In this document: piece after piece, positions 18,033-27,529 of the stretch
Numbering within the stretch: the first letter of the stretch is position 1
How the letters are laid out: each line of letters starts with the position of its first letter
Assembly: GCA_034422355.1 (NCBI GenBank)
Contig: DAOUJS010000072.1
Span: 21,197 to 85,196, forward strand
DNA length: 64,000 nt
Direction: 5' to 3'
Source of the DNA: CATOSP01 sp034422355
GTDB lineage: Bacteria; Chloroflexota; Dehalococcoidia; Lucifugimonadales; UBA3495
Made by a program: the position numbers and the translations under genes
The notes under the pieces: model-generated
What the model was told of the DNA's origin: nothing
The model's input: the letters and a program-made list of their open reading frames with translations, nothing else
The model's database searches: none

Positions 18033-18386
18033 TCACTCCGTCAGCGCAGCCTCGACCGCCTTGAGGTTCGCCCCCACCAGAAATCGGCCCCGGAGCCGGA
18101 TAATGGGGCGGCGCACCAGGCGCGGTTCTTGAAGCATCAGCGCCAGCATCTCATCGTCAGCCATCTCTTTGCCTGCGAGCCCCATCTTCTTGAGGCTCGG
18201 GCTACGCTTGGCAAACATCTGGCTGGCGCCGATTTCACCGGCCAGGGACGCCAGTTCCGCCTCGGTGAACGGTTCCTTGAAATAGTCCCGTTCCTCGATC
18301 TTAGCGCCGTTCTGTAAGAGCAACTCTCTTACCTTGCGGCAAGATGATCAACGAGGCCACCAATAAAGGGTTACGTTCTCGCTCAA
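18033..18386 (-). CDS. ArsC/Spx-family thioredoxin-fold protein, probable selenoprotein (Sec at TGA 18350-18348)
   Basis: From TTG 18386 (AAGGAG eight bases upstream) the frame encodes LYWWPR-U-SSCRKVRELL and continues without another stop to 18033 (117 aa). The TGA is codon 13 and stands at the first Cys of the CxxC motif of ArsC/Spx-like proteins, giving UxxC. Downstream the family pattern is clear: ERDYFKEPFTEAEL, a conserved-Arg region, and RRPIIRLRGRFLVGAN, the usual R-R-P-[IL] ending. Beginning at TTG 18323 instead would lose the first strand and both redox residues. A 7-bp hairpin at 18314-18332 is well placed as a SECIS. Members lacking classical arsenate activity are common, so arsenate reduction is not certain. 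Alternative: sequence error or nonsense mutation. Confidence 0.8.
18314..18332 (-). promoter_or_regulatory. Bacterial SECIS hairpin candidate for the 18350 TGA
   Basis: On the minus strand GTAAGAG-AGTTG-CTCTTAC forms a perfect 7-bp stem with a 5-base loop. The loop carries G at its second position followed by U, as expected for SelB recognition, and begins 22 bases after the TGA, within the usual 16-37 base window. It lies wholly inside the coding frame, as bacterial SECIS elements do. Confidence 0.65.
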
Positions 18387-18537
18387 CGAAACATCTCCTT
18401 GTCAGCAGCGGTCAGGGTTCTTCGTGTGGCTAATATAGCGAGCCACCTTAGGGGTTGCGTGGGCATATTTTAACCCCACAAGCAGTCCGGAACAAAAGGA
18501 TGCACTGGCCGAATTTCGCCAATCTTGGCGCATGTCT

Positions 18538-21174
18538 TCAGCCGAGCTGGTCGGCCTCTCTGGCCTTACGTTGAAGGTCGTAGAGAAGATTGATTGCTTC
18601 CAGTGGAGTCAAATTCGGGACATCCAGTTCCTTGACCTCATCCGCCAGGGATTGGGCGGAGGAGAACAGGGGAATCTGCGCCGATGGTCCGGCCTGGGGC
18701 CGGGTCTTCCGGGCACGCGCCCTCCCCCCACCGTTCTTCTCCAGGTCAGCCAGCACCTCCCAGGCCCGGTTCACAACACCTGCGGGCAAACCGGCCAGCC
18801 GGGCCACGTGCACGCCGTAACTCTTGTCGGCCCCACCTGGCACAATGCGGTGCAAGAACACGACGTTTCCATCCTCTTCGATAGCCGCCACCGTGAAGTT
18901 TCGGACACCGGGCAGGACGCTGGCCAACTCGGTGAGCTCGTGGTAATGGGTGGCGAACATGGTCTTGCAGCCAAGACGCCTGTCGTTATGCAGATGCTCG
19001 ATGACCGACCGTGCTATGGCGAGCCCGTCGTATGTGCTGGTCCCCCGGCCGATTTCGTCCAACACCACCAACGACCGTGGAGTAGCCTGGTTCAGTATAG
19101 CCGCGGTCTCCACCATCTCCACCATGAAGGTGGACTGGCCGGTGGTCAGGTCGTCCTGCAGGCCAACACGAGTGAAGATGCGGTCTACCAGGCCGATTGA
19201 CGCCTCGGAGGCCGGTACGAAGCTGCCGATCTGGGCCATAAGCGTGATGATGGCCGTCTGACGTATATAGGTAGACTTGCCAGCCATGTTGGGTCCGGTC
19301 AGGACGATGATCCGGGCGTCGTCGTTGCTCAGGTAGATGTCGTTAGGGACGTATGCGCCGGGACCCAGAACTTGCTCCACAACGGGGTGCCGGGCGTCCT
19401 TAATGCGGATGACGTTTCCGGAGTCCAGCCGGGGCCGGATGTACCCATTGCGGGCCGCCACCTCGGCAAAACTGACAAATACATCGACCTGGGCTATCGC
19501 GGAGGCCAGCTTGGCCACTGCCGCGGCGGACTGGGCTATCTGCCCGCAGACCCGACGGTAGAGGGAGCGTTCCATCTCCTCGATACGCTCCCTGGCATTC
19601 AGGACCAGCGACTCATACTCCTTGAGTTGCGGGACAATGTACCGCTCCGAATTGGTCAACGTTTGGCGGCGGTCGTAGTCCTCCGGCACTTGGGGGACGC
19701 TGGCCTTGCTGACCTCTATATAGTAGCCGAAGACCTGGTTGTATCCGACCTTCAACCCTCTGATGCCTGTGCGTTCCCGCTCTTTCTGCTCCAACCCTGC
19801 GATATACTGCCGGGCCTCCTGTGACTGGGCTTTCAGTTGGTCCAACTCCTGCGAGAAACCGGAGCGTATGACGTTTCCGTCCCCGACATCTCCGCCCGGT
19901 TCGGGGTCAATAGCTGCATCAATGAGGTCAACCATTTCCGGCAGTGGGGTCAATTGGCGGCGCAGCCAGCCCATACGACCGTTCATAACCGGCGCATCGG
20001 CCCTCCCGCTGTCCGGTCCTTCTTCCAGAATCGCGGCCAGGTCAGGCACAGCCTCCAACCCTGCTTTCAGGGCAAGCAACTCTCTTGGGGCTACAACACC
20101 GGCGGTCGTCCGCGACATGATGCGCTCCAGGTCAGGGACGCGGGACAGCAGGGACGATGCGCCGTCACGCCGGAACCCGTCTTCGACGAAATGTTCAGCA
20201 GCGTCCAGCCTTTGCTCCAGTGGCTCCAGTTGCACTAGAGGCTGGCCAAGCCAGCGGCGCAACAGACGCCCGCCCATTGGCGTCCGGGTCAAGTCCAGGC
20301 TCGCCAGCAGAGAGAACTCCCGGGCTTCGGAACGTCCTGCCTGGAAGAGTTCCAGGTTCCGCCTGGTCTGGGCATCCAGGGTCATGTAGACGGATGTCGA
20401 GTAGAGGCCCAAGCTTGCCAGTTGGGGAACGCCCCCCTTATGGGTGTTCCCCAGGTAGTCAACAATGGCTCCGGCCGCCCTCACCGCCAGGGGACGTCCT
20501 TCAACTCCGAAGGATTCAAGGGACAGGATGCCGTAGTAGTCCAGAAGGGCCTTCTGGGCCAGGTCTGGCGTGAAGGAGGCCGGGTTGACAGGTGTCATCT
20601 GCCAACGGGATATCCCTGCCTGGCTTGGGGGAGCAGCCCAAACGGGCATTTCCTCCCAAAGGGGCGCGATTACCTCTGCCGGGCCGATGCGCTCCAGCTC
20701 AAGAGGGAGTTCTTCCGGCGCGACCTGAGTAGCCGCGAATTCTCCCGTAGAGACATCCACGTAGGCCAGGCCCGCCGATTCTCCCTCATCTACCACCGCG
20801 GCCAGAAAGTTATTGCTCTTCTGGTCCAGCAAGGCGGACTCCAAAACAGTGCCTGGGGTCACCACCCGCACCACATCGCGCTCGACCAATCCCCTGCCTG
20901 CGGAGGGTTCGGTCAATTGCTCACAGATGGCCACTTTATACCCTTGCTTGACCAGCCGGGCCAGGTAGCCTTCCAAAGAGTGGGCGGGGACCCCGGCCAT
21001 GGGCACCTTCAGATCCTTGCCCATACCGCGGGAGGTGAGGGTTATTTCAAGGGCTTTGGACGCAACCTGGGCGTCCTCGTCAAAGGTCTCGTAGAAGTCG
21101 CCGAGACGGAAGAGGACAATGGCATCGGGGTAGGAGTGCTTGATTTTGAGGTACTGGCGGCGTATCGGCGTCAC
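18538..21174 (-). CDS. mutS: DNA mismatch repair protein MutS
   Basis: 878 aa mismatch-recognition ATPase. The N-terminal mismatch-binding domain has the Phe-x-Glu-type motif in RLGDFYETF (near residue 28) and PMAGVPAHSLEGYLARLV. The C-terminal ATPase has Walker A GPNMAGKSTYIRQ, Walker B with LDEIGRGTSTYDGLAIA and the signature helix-turn-helix with CKTMFATHYHELTEL. A C-terminal MutL/tetramerisation tail is present. Start ATG at 21174 (MTPIRRQYLKIK) matches known MutS N-termini. Confidence 0.96.
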   Translation of the reverse strand: MTPIRRQYLKIKHSYPDAIVLFRLGDFYETFDEDAQVASKALEITLTSRGMGKDLKVPMAGVPAHSLEGYLARLVKQGYKVAICEQLTEPSAGRGLVERDVVRVVTPGTVLESALLDQKSNNFLAAVVDEGESAGLAYVDVSTGEFAATQVAPEELPLELERIGPAEVIAPLWEEMPVWAAPPSQAGISRWQMTPVNPASFTPDLAQKALLDYYGILSLESFGVEGRPLAVRAAGAIVDYLGNTHKGGVPQLASLGLYSTSVYMTLDAQTRRNLELFQAGRSEAREFSLLASLDLTRTPMGGRLLRRWLGQPLVQLEPLEQRLDAAEHFVEDGFRRDGASSLLSRVPDLERIMSRTTAGVVAPRELLALKAGLEAVPDLAAILEEGPDSGRADAPVMNGRMGWLRRQLTPLPEMVDLIDAAIDPEPGGDVGDGNVIRSGFSQELDQLKAQSQEARQYIAGLEQKERERTGIRGLKVGYNQVFGYYIEVSKASVPQVPEDYDRRQTLTNSERYIVPQLKEYESLVLNARERIEEMERSLYRRVCGQIAQSAAAVAKLASAIAQVDVFVSFAEVAARNGYIRPRLDSGNVIRIKDARHPVVEQVLGPGAYVPNDIYLSNDDARIIVLTGPNMAGKSTYIRQTAIITLMAQIGSFVPASEASIGLVDRIFTRVGLQDDLTTGQSTFMVEMVETAAILNQATPRSLVVLDEIGRGTSTYDGLAIARSVIEHLHNDRRLGCKTMFATHYHELTELASVLPGVRNFTVAAIEEDGNVVFLHRIVPGGADKSYGVHVARLAGLPAGVVNRAWEVLADLEKNGGGRARARKTRPQAGPSAQIPLFSSAQSLADEVKELDVPNLTPLEAINLLYDLQRKAREADQLG

Positions 21175-21386
21175 AATTCCCTTACCGCCGGGGCAGGTTC
21201 AGGTCATTCTAACCCACATACGAGCCGCCGGAGAAGCGGCTGGGTGACTCAGTCGGAGGTCTTTGCGGGGAGATTGCAAGCCTCGAATGGGAGCCGGATG
21301 CTGGCGCGCCATGTGCCGGACACTCCCTGCGTCCACTTCAGGCCATTTGCGACACAGATGCCGGTGTGGTGGGCCGGGCGCGGGTG

Positions 21387-22166
21387 TTATTCTTTCCAGA
21401 AACGTTCCTCTTTGAACTTCCAGCCTTGGGGCACGACCTTGTTCTTCACATCTTCAATCATGCCCGGGTGGCCGCAAGCGTATATGAGGGTATCGTCCAT
21501 GGGAGGGCCGAATTTCTCCAGGTAGTCCTGGAAGATCGCGTTGACGCGGCCGCCGTCACCCTCCCATGCCGAGTTGCGTTCCTCGGCGGGACGGCTTACG
21601 GTTGGTACGAACTTTATGAAGCCCGGGTGGGCCTTTGCCATGCTCCCCAGCTCAGTGTCGTAGGTCAGTTCGTCGTGGTAGCTGGCCCCCAGCAGCACGT
21701 AGAAGGTGTGGCCATCGCCGTTGTCCCTGAGGTACTGGCGGAGGATACTCACCGACGGGCCGGCGCCTGTAACGGTTGAAACCATGACGTGATGGTGATA
21801 GCGTGGGTCCATGGTGAACAGGCCCTTGGCGCGGGGTCTTATGGTCATGGTATCTCCGACTTTCAGCTTCCACATCAGCGGGGTCAACTCGCCATCCGGG
21901 ACCAACTCGACGAAGATTTCCAGGTACGGCTCATACGGGGCTGACACGATTGAGTAAGCACGTTCAATCCCCTGAAGGCCCAGGGTGCAGTATTGCCCCG
22001 CCTTGAACCGGAACTCATCCATCTCCGGTTCGAGCTTGATGACCATGAGGTCCCCGGTGATGTCAGTACGCTCGACCAAGCGGGCCGCGGGCAGGTTGGC
22101 CACAGCCTTGGCTCTCCTGCTGCTGGTAACAGTCCGGGCGTCTATCTGCGTTCCCTGATACACCAT
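21387..22166 (-). CDS. Ferredoxin/flavodoxin-NADP+ reductase
   Basis: 259 aa FAD-containing reductase. The FAD site RAYSIVSAPYEP (RxYS motif) is near residue 70, the NAD(P) domain begins TVTGAGPSVSILRQYL and ends with YACGHPGMIEDVK, and the C-terminal aromatic FWKE is typical of bacterial Fpr-type enzymes. It lies 63 bases after the NuoG-like gene on the same strand, suggesting that it exchanges electrons between NADPH and a ferredoxin or the adjacent iron-sulphur complex. It could alternatively serve as an NfnA-like subunit. Confidence 0.85.
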   Translation of the reverse strand: MVYQGTQIDARTVTSSRRAKAVANLPAARLVERTDITGDLMVIKLEPEMDEFRFKAGQYCTLGLQGIERAYSIVSAPYEPYLEIFVELVPDGELTPLMWKLKVGDTMTIRPRAKGLFTMDPRYHHHVMVSTVTGAGPSVSILRQYLRDNGDGHTFYVLLGASYHDELTYDTELGSMAKAHPGFIKFVPTVSRPAEERNSAWEGDGGRVNAIFQDYLEKFGPPMDDTLIYACGHPGMIEDVKNKVVPQGWKFKEERFWKE

Positions 22167-22229
22167 GTATTCCTGGACCTCCTGGGTTGTTGGCGTATGG
22201 CGTTAGACCACGGGTTGGGTAATGCCGCT

Positions 22230-25067
22230 CTATTCCAGTTTGACGATTGCGGCCCGGCGGATATCCAGTCCGGTCACTCCGGCTGCCGGGTCTGGTTCCG
22301 GGCTCGCCTGCATCGCCTCAGCCAACTGTCCGAAGAGGAACGTGGTTGAAATGACACCCTGCGGAACTTCATCGGCCAGACGGACAGTTGCCACCAATGT
22401 TCCGTTGTCCGCATCATTGCGGGTCCGCACCTCCACCCGGTCTCCATCCTGTACCGCAAGCGCGCCAGCGGTGAGCGGGTTCAACTCTACCCGTTCCTCT
22501 CTTTGGATGTGGTTGCGCCTTCCCCTAGCAACCTCCATGTCCCTGCCCTGCTGGAAGAGGACCCTCCCGGGCACCAGCCAGGAAGGGAACTCCGGGTCAT
22601 CGGTTGCCTCTTCGGCCCGGAAGGGAGGCGCTTCCAGGACGGCGTTCCCGGAAGGGAAACCCTCAGCGTACAGAGTCCCGGTATCCGGCGCGTCTTCCGC
22701 CGGGCATGGCCACTGTATCCCGGGAAACTCCTTGCCCGCATGGAGCACCTGGGTCGGTTGGGGGCTGTTCAGGTCAGTGCGGAGTACCAGCCTGCCTCCC
22801 TCCTCGAGACGGTGATAGGAAACGCCGCCGTAGATTGGGCACAGACCGGCTATTTCTTCCATGACCTGGGCTGCGGTCAGGTAGTTGAAACCCTGGACGC
22901 CCATCCGGGAAGCCAACTCGCAAATGACCCAACTTTCCGGCCGGGCGTCGTTATCCGTTACCTGGATGGCCGGGCGGTATCTTTGAACTCTGCGCTCCAG
23001 GTTGGTGAAAGTGCCGTCCTTCTCGGCGAAGGTGACACGGGGCAGCACCACGTCGGCGATTTCCGTCAGCGGTCCCGCAAAGGTATCCTGGACAACCAGA
23101 AACTCCAGGTCCGAGAGGGCCTGGACTCCGTTGCCGAGTTGGCCATTGGTGAAATTAACCGGGTCGCCGATCACCATCATTGCCTTCACCCGCCCGTCAG
23201 CGGCGGCTTCCACAGCCTCGGCCACAGGCAGACCCGGGGTTTCCGGCACATCACCTCCCCAAGCCTCTTCCACCTGAGCACGGGCATCGGCGTCCCGGAC
23301 CGGACGGTATCCCGGCAGACGGTCCGGGAGGCAGCCCACGTCCCATGCTCCCTGTTCGTTCGCCCCCTGGCGCATCGGATACAGCCCGGTGCCGGCCTTG
23401 CCCACGTTGCCTGTAAGCAGGGAAAGGTCGACCAGGGCGCGCACGCAGTCCGCCCTCACCCCGGACGGCACATTGTCCAAGGCATAGACTATCGCAGCCG
23501 CGCCAGCCTCTCCATAGAGACGCGCCGCTTCTGCCATATCATCCAGGCTCACGTGGGTGACCCTGGACACTTCATTCATGTCCACGTTATGCAGGGCATA
23601 ATAGAGGGTTGCGGGACTCTCGCAGTTCTCATCCAGCCAATCGTCCTGCTGCAATCCCTGGTCAATCAGGGACCTCAACACTCCCCCCAACAGCAGTAAT
23701 TCGGTGCCGGGCGCTGGACGGAGCCAGACGTCGGAGTACCGGGTCAGTTCCACCTCTCGGGGGTCGATGACCACCAGCTTCGCATCCTTCCGGGCTGCGC
23801 GCTTGATGGGAACCCCAACGACGTTGTGTTCCTCAGTGACGTTGGAATTGAAGACCAATATACATCCCGCCTGCTCCAGGTCCCAGATGGGGTTGGTGGC
23901 GGCGGCATATCCAAGGGAACGCTCCAAGGCCCTGGTAAGCTCCGGCTGGGTATTGGAGGTCTGATCCACGTTGTTTGTGTTCATAACCAACCGGGCGAAC
24001 TTCTGGGCCAGGTAGTGCTCCTCATTGGTGCTGTTGGGCGACGTGAGGAGGGCAAAGCTGTCTCCGGCATACGATGGCAGCCGCTGGGCCATGTGGTCCA
24101 GCGCCTCGTTCCATGTAGCTTCCTCCAATGCCCCATTGCGGCGGACCATGGGATGCTTCAGGCGTTCCGTGCTGTTGATGAACTCCAGCCCGAACTTGCC
24201 TTTGAAACAGGCCTGGCCCCGGTTGGCCGGGGAGTTGATCTCCGGGATGGCGCGGACGAAGCCGCCCCGAGAGTTGATCTCCAGGTTCATCTGGCAACCG
24301 ACAGGGCAGTGGGGACAAATGGCGCGTTCGACACGGGCAGCCTTCTCCCACTTGTGTTCCCGCTCAACCAGCGCCCCGACGGGACAGACGTCGATACATG
24401 CACCGCAGAACTCGCACCCTGACTCCAACAGCGAGGAGCCGAAGGAAGTGCCCACCAGCGCGCTTCCGCCGCGGTCGGTGAAGCAGATCGCATCGTCCCC
24501 ACGCAGCTCCTCGCAGGCGCGGACGCAGCGGCCGCAGACGATGCAGAGGTTGTAGTCCCGGTCATAGAAGGGATCGCTCACTTCCAGGGGGATCTGCCGG
24601 TACTTGTACTGGAGCGGCGACTCCAGGTTCATGCCCAGGTAGCGGACGGTATCCTTCAACTCGCACCGCTCGTTCTTGGGGCAAGTGACACACCGGTCCC
24701 GCACCGAGACATGGCGGAGGCAAACGTCACTGGGGCCGCATATTTCAATACGGTGGCACGTCAGACAGCCGTCGGGATGCTCGGCGATCAGCATCTCCAT
24801 GACCGAGTGACGAAGCGCGCGGACGTCGTCATCCTCGCTGCGTATCTTCATGTCCGGCGCCACCGGCAGGGCGCAGGCTGCGGGGTAACCCCGGCCGCCC
24901 TCAACGCCGACAACGCACATACGGCAGGCGGCAAAGGGTTTCATGCCCGGGTGGTAGCAGAGGTACGGGATATAGATGCCCGCCTCGATGGCGGCCTCCA
25001 GGACCATCTTTCCCGGCTGAGTCTGTATTTCGACGCCGTCTATCGAGATGGTGATGTCGTCAGGCAT
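22230..25067 (-). CDS. NuoG/FdhA-like molybdopterin-fold iron-sulphur subunit
   Basis: 945 aa. In order: a [2Fe-2S] domain (CYHPGMKPFAACRMC), a NuoG-type Cys/His cluster site (HPDGCLTC...CPKNERCEL), two [4Fe-4S] motifs (CIVCGRCVRACEE and CEFCGACIDVCPVG), the molybdopterin oxidoreductase Fe4S motif (CPHCPVGCQMN then GQACFKGKFG), a large bis-MGD-like core and a molydopterin-dinucleotide-binding C-terminus (NPLTAGALAVQDGDRVEV). The segment that in formate dehydrogenases holds the catalytic Cys/Sec reads NNVDQTSNTQPELTRAL here, without Cys or Sec, so formate oxidation is unlikely. With the adjoining NuoE and NuoF it probably forms a soluble NADH-oxidising, ferredoxin-linked complex. Confidence 0.8.
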   Translation of the reverse strand: MPDDITISIDGVEIQTQPGKMVLEAAIEAGIYIPYLCYHPGMKPFAACRMCVVGVEGGRGYPAACALPVAPDMKIRSEDDDVRALRHSVMEMLIAEHPDGCLTCHRIEICGPSDVCLRHVSVRDRCVTCPKNERCELKDTVRYLGMNLESPLQYKYRQIPLEVSDPFYDRDYNLCIVCGRCVRACEELRGDDAICFTDRGGSALVGTSFGSSLLESGCEFCGACIDVCPVGALVEREHKWEKAARVERAICPHCPVGCQMNLEINSRGGFVRAIPEINSPANRGQACFKGKFGLEFINSTERLKHPMVRRNGALEEATWNEALDHMAQRLPSYAGDSFALLTSPNSTNEEHYLAQKFARLVMNTNNVDQTSNTQPELTRALERSLGYAAATNPIWDLEQAGCILVFNSNVTEEHNVVGVPIKRAARKDAKLVVIDPREVELTRYSDVWLRPAPGTELLLLGGVLRSLIDQGLQQDDWLDENCESPATLYYALHNVDMNEVSRVTHVSLDDMAEAARLYGEAGAAAIVYALDNVPSGVRADCVRALVDLSLLTGNVGKAGTGLYPMRQGANEQGAWDVGCLPDRLPGYRPVRDADARAQVEEAWGGDVPETPGLPVAEAVEAAADGRVKAMMVIGDPVNFTNGQLGNGVQALSDLEFLVVQDTFAGPLTEIADVVLPRVTFAEKDGTFTNLERRVQRYRPAIQVTDNDARPESWVICELASRMGVQGFNYLTAAQVMEEIAGLCPIYGGVSYHRLEEGGRLVLRTDLNSPQPTQVLHAGKEFPGIQWPCPAEDAPDTGTLYAEGFPSGNAVLEAPPFRAEEATDDPEFPSWLVPGRVLFQQGRDMEVARGRRNHIQREERVELNPLTAGALAVQDGDRVEVRTRNDADNGTLVATVRLADEVPQGVISTTFLFGQLAEAMQASPEPDPAAGVTGLDIRRAAIVKLE

Positions 25068-25112
25068 GAACTATCTCCCGGCGGCCAGGCGCTGTTGACT
25101 GACCACCAGCGA

Positions 25113-26849
25113 TTATCTTCGTGTCAAGGCAGGGGAAAACCTGGGTTTCAGGCAAACGCCCGTGGGACATGCGCCGCCCGTTATGTGGGCCTCGAACTCA
25201 TCCCCGAAGTAGCGTAGCGCGGAGGATACGGGATTGAATCCCAACTGCCCGTGGCCGCAGAGGGACCCGGCCTGCATGTTCTCGCCCACCCTGCGCATCA
25301 GCCCCAGGTCCTCCCGTGTGCCTTCAAGGCGGCAGATGCGCTCCAGGACCTCCAACAGGTGGCTCATCCCCATCCGGCAGGGGAAGCACTTGCCGCACGA
25401 CTCGTACTGGCAAAAGGCAATCAGGGCGCGGGTCAGGTCAACAACGCAGGTGTCCTCATCGGCGGCGATAATGCCCCCCGAACCGAGAATCGCCCCGGCG
25501 CTGCGCAGCGCCTCAAAGTCGAGCACAACATCCACGTGGTCAGCGCCCAGCACGCCGCCCAGGGGACCGCCGCTCTGGATGAGCTTGAGGCTCTTTCCGC
25601 CGGGCACGCCGCCCGCGGCCTCGTACAGTACGTCCTTCAGGTTGATGCCCAGGGGCACCTCGATCATGCCGGTATATTTCAGGTCTCCGGTCAGGCAGAG
25701 TATTACTGTTCCCTTGCTCTGCTCATGCCCGATGGAAGCGAACCACTCCCCTCCGTTGGCGATTATCTGCGGCACATAGGCAAGGGTCTTCACGTTGTTG
25801 ATGTTGGTTGGTTTGCCGAACAGCCCGAACTGGGCCGGGAAGGGAGGCCGGAACCGGGGCATCGCCCGGCTGCCCTCTATGGCCTCCATCAGGGCGCTCT
25901 CCTCGCCGGCAACGTAGGAGTCCCCGGTCAGCGCTACTTCAAGCTCGAAGTCGAACCCGCTGCCCAGGATGTCCTGCCCGACCAGCCCAAGCTCTCTGGC
26001 CTGCGCCAGGGCCTCCCGGGCCCGGTCGATGGGGCCGTCGTGACCGTGACGTATGAAGATGTATCCGGCATTCGCCCCGGTCGCGTAGCCTGCCAGAAGG
26101 ATGCCCTCGATCAGGGTATGCGGATCGCTCTCGACTATGGCCTTGTCGTTGAACGCGCCCGGGTCCCCCTCCTCGCAGTTGCAGAGGATGTACTTCACCG
26201 GCGCGTTGGAACCGGCCAGGAAACGCCACTTGGTGCCCGTGGGAAAGGCCGCGCCGCCGCGCCCGCGCAGACCGGAGGCATTTACCTGCTCAACGGTCTC
26301 CTCAGGGGTCATTTCGGTCAAGGCGCGGTTCAGGGCATGGTATCCCCCGTTGGCCACGTACTGGTAGATGTCTCCGGGGTCGATGTTCCCCGCGTTGCGC
26401 AGGGCAATCTTGGTCTCAACTGACCGCAGAGGGTGGGAGTCCAGGTCAGGGATGTTCCCGGGGGCCTCCACGGCGGCATCAGGACCACCCGGTCCCGGAA
26501 GATAACCGAGAGCCAGCCCCTCGACCGGAACGCCGCCGATGACATGGGCTTCCGTAATCTCAACAGCGGTATCGGGCGTCACGTTGCCGTAGAAGACGCG
26601 GTGACCGCCCGGCAGCATGACGTCGAGAAGCGGCTCGGCGTAACAGAGCCCAATACAGCCGACACGGCTCACCTGGGCAACTGCGCCGTGTTGGGACAGG
26701 GTCTCCTCCACGGAACGGACCACGTCATCGCAGCCCGCAGCCTGACCGCACAGGGCGCAACCTATCCTGACCCAGGGGGCGTCGCCGTTGGTCAATCGGG
26801 CCCAGCGCCGCTCAGATTCGTCTGATATTTCCTGGAAGCTGAGGGGCAT
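25113..26849 (-). CDS. NuoF/HydB-like NADH-binding flavoprotein
   Basis: ATG 26849 (MPLSFQEISDE) is chosen; the open frame continues upstream to 27128 but only as an antisense overlap of nuoE. The N-terminal ~110 residues form a thioredoxin-like [2Fe-2S] domain (CALCGQAAGC ... VGCIGLCYAEP), as in HydB/NfnB-type flavoproteins rather than plain NuoF. Then come the FMN/NADH motifs GRGGAAFPTGTKW and GANAGYIFIRHGHDGP, SLBB-like region, and the C-terminal [4Fe-4S] motif ESCGKCFPCRMG. No terminal 2x[4Fe-4S] extension. It binds NADH and passes electrons to the NuoG-like partner. The start site is uncertain as no good ribosome site precedes it. Confidence 0.88.
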   Translation of the reverse strand: MPLSFQEISDESERRWARLTNGDAPWVRIGCALCGQAAGCDDVVRSVEETLSQHGAVAQVSRVGCIGLCYAEPLLDVMLPGGHRVFYGNVTPDTAVEITEAHVIGGVPVEGLALGYLPGPGGPDAAVEAPGNIPDLDSHPLRSVETKIALRNAGNIDPGDIYQYVANGGYHALNRALTEMTPEETVEQVNASGLRGRGGAAFPTGTKWRFLAGSNAPVKYILCNCEEGDPGAFNDKAIVESDPHTLIEGILLAGYATGANAGYIFIRHGHDGPIDRAREALAQARELGLVGQDILGSGFDFELEVALTGDSYVAGEESALMEAIEGSRAMPRFRPPFPAQFGLFGKPTNINNVKTLAYVPQIIANGGEWFASIGHEQSKGTVILCLTGDLKYTGMIEVPLGINLKDVLYEAAGGVPGGKSLKLIQSGGPLGGVLGADHVDVVLDFEALRSAGAILGSGGIIAADEDTCVVDLTRALIAFCQYESCGKCFPCRMGMSHLLEVLERICRLEGTREDLGLMRRVGENMQAGSLCGHGQLGFNPVSSALRYFGDEFEAHITGGACPTGVCLKPRFSPALTRR

Positions 26850-26911
26850 ACTCCACGTTGCCTGTGAGTGTAAGGGCAGACCAGGACCACCGCCGGGGTG
26901 GCCCGGCCGGT

Positions 26912-27373
26912 CTATTCCAAAAGCCCCGCGATTCTCTCCCGCGCGGAATCGGGTGTCTGTCTGCCGGCCAGATGGTGGTCTATCGCCATGACCGGCGCGT
27001 GGGCGCAGGCGCCCAGGCAGGTATTGAAACGCAGGGAAAGCCGCCCGTCCTCCCGGTCGCCCTCGGATTCCAGTCCGCAGGCTTCCATCACCGCCTCCAT
27101 CAACGGCATTGCCCCAACCAGGTGACACGACGCCCCCCAGCAGACCTCCACCTGGTGAAGACAGGGCGGCTCGAAGCGGAAGTTGGGATAAAAGGAAGCG
27201 ACCGCCCAGACGTCGTTGATCGTAGAGCCGTTGAAACCGGCGACCATCTCTATGGCTTCCCTGGGCAAATAGCCAAGCTCGTCCTGAACGGCGAGCAACG
27301 TGGACAAGATGGTGACGGTGGCCTGCTCCTGGCCGAGCATGGCCCGGGAGATCCGCTGTGTTAGCCCTTCCAT
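26912..27373 (-). CDS. NuoE/HydC-like [2Fe-2S] thioredoxin-fold subunit
   Basis: ATG 27373 (MEGLTQRISRAM) follows AGGAG by seven bases and matches the usual NuoE beginning, so the longer frame to 27499 is ignored. 153 aa. The four [2Fe-2S] ligands are visible as CWGASC near residue 87 and CLGAC near residue 127, with the conserved GxLxxExxxxVA (LPREAIEMVA) helix before them. It passes electrons from the NuoF flavin. First gene of the minus-strand nuoE-nuoF-nuoG-fnr cluster; 62 bases before nuoF. Confidence 0.9.
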   Translation of the reverse strand: MEGLTQRISRAMLGQEQATVTILSTLLAVQDELGYLPREAIEMVAGFNGSTINDVWAVASFYPNFRFEPPCLHQVEVCWGASCHLVGAMPLMEAVMEACGLESEGDREDGRLSLRFNTCLGACAHAPVMAIDHHLAGRQTPDSARERIAGLLE

Positions 27374-27529
27374 TCCGGGGCTCCTGTATTCCCGCTTTCG
27401 CTGGAATGAGGGTGGGCGGTGGACAAGGGTGGGCCGATGACTTCGTGAATTTAGTAACAAAGTCATCCTAACACAGGGGCAGATGCGATTCAACAGCACT
27501 CAAACGCGAGGAAATGCGCTTTGCCTGAA

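Noticed and set aside
18033..18323. ArsC-like protein starting at TTG 18323
   Set aside because: It would miss the CxxC-equivalent and first strand; the frame upstream is family-like to 18386.
22230..25067. Formate dehydrogenase
   Set aside because: The catalytic Cys/Sec position is missing; NuoG-like call preferred.
25251..26423. 390-codon plus-strand frame over nuoF
   Set aside because: Mirror of NuoF coding bias without recognisable domain.
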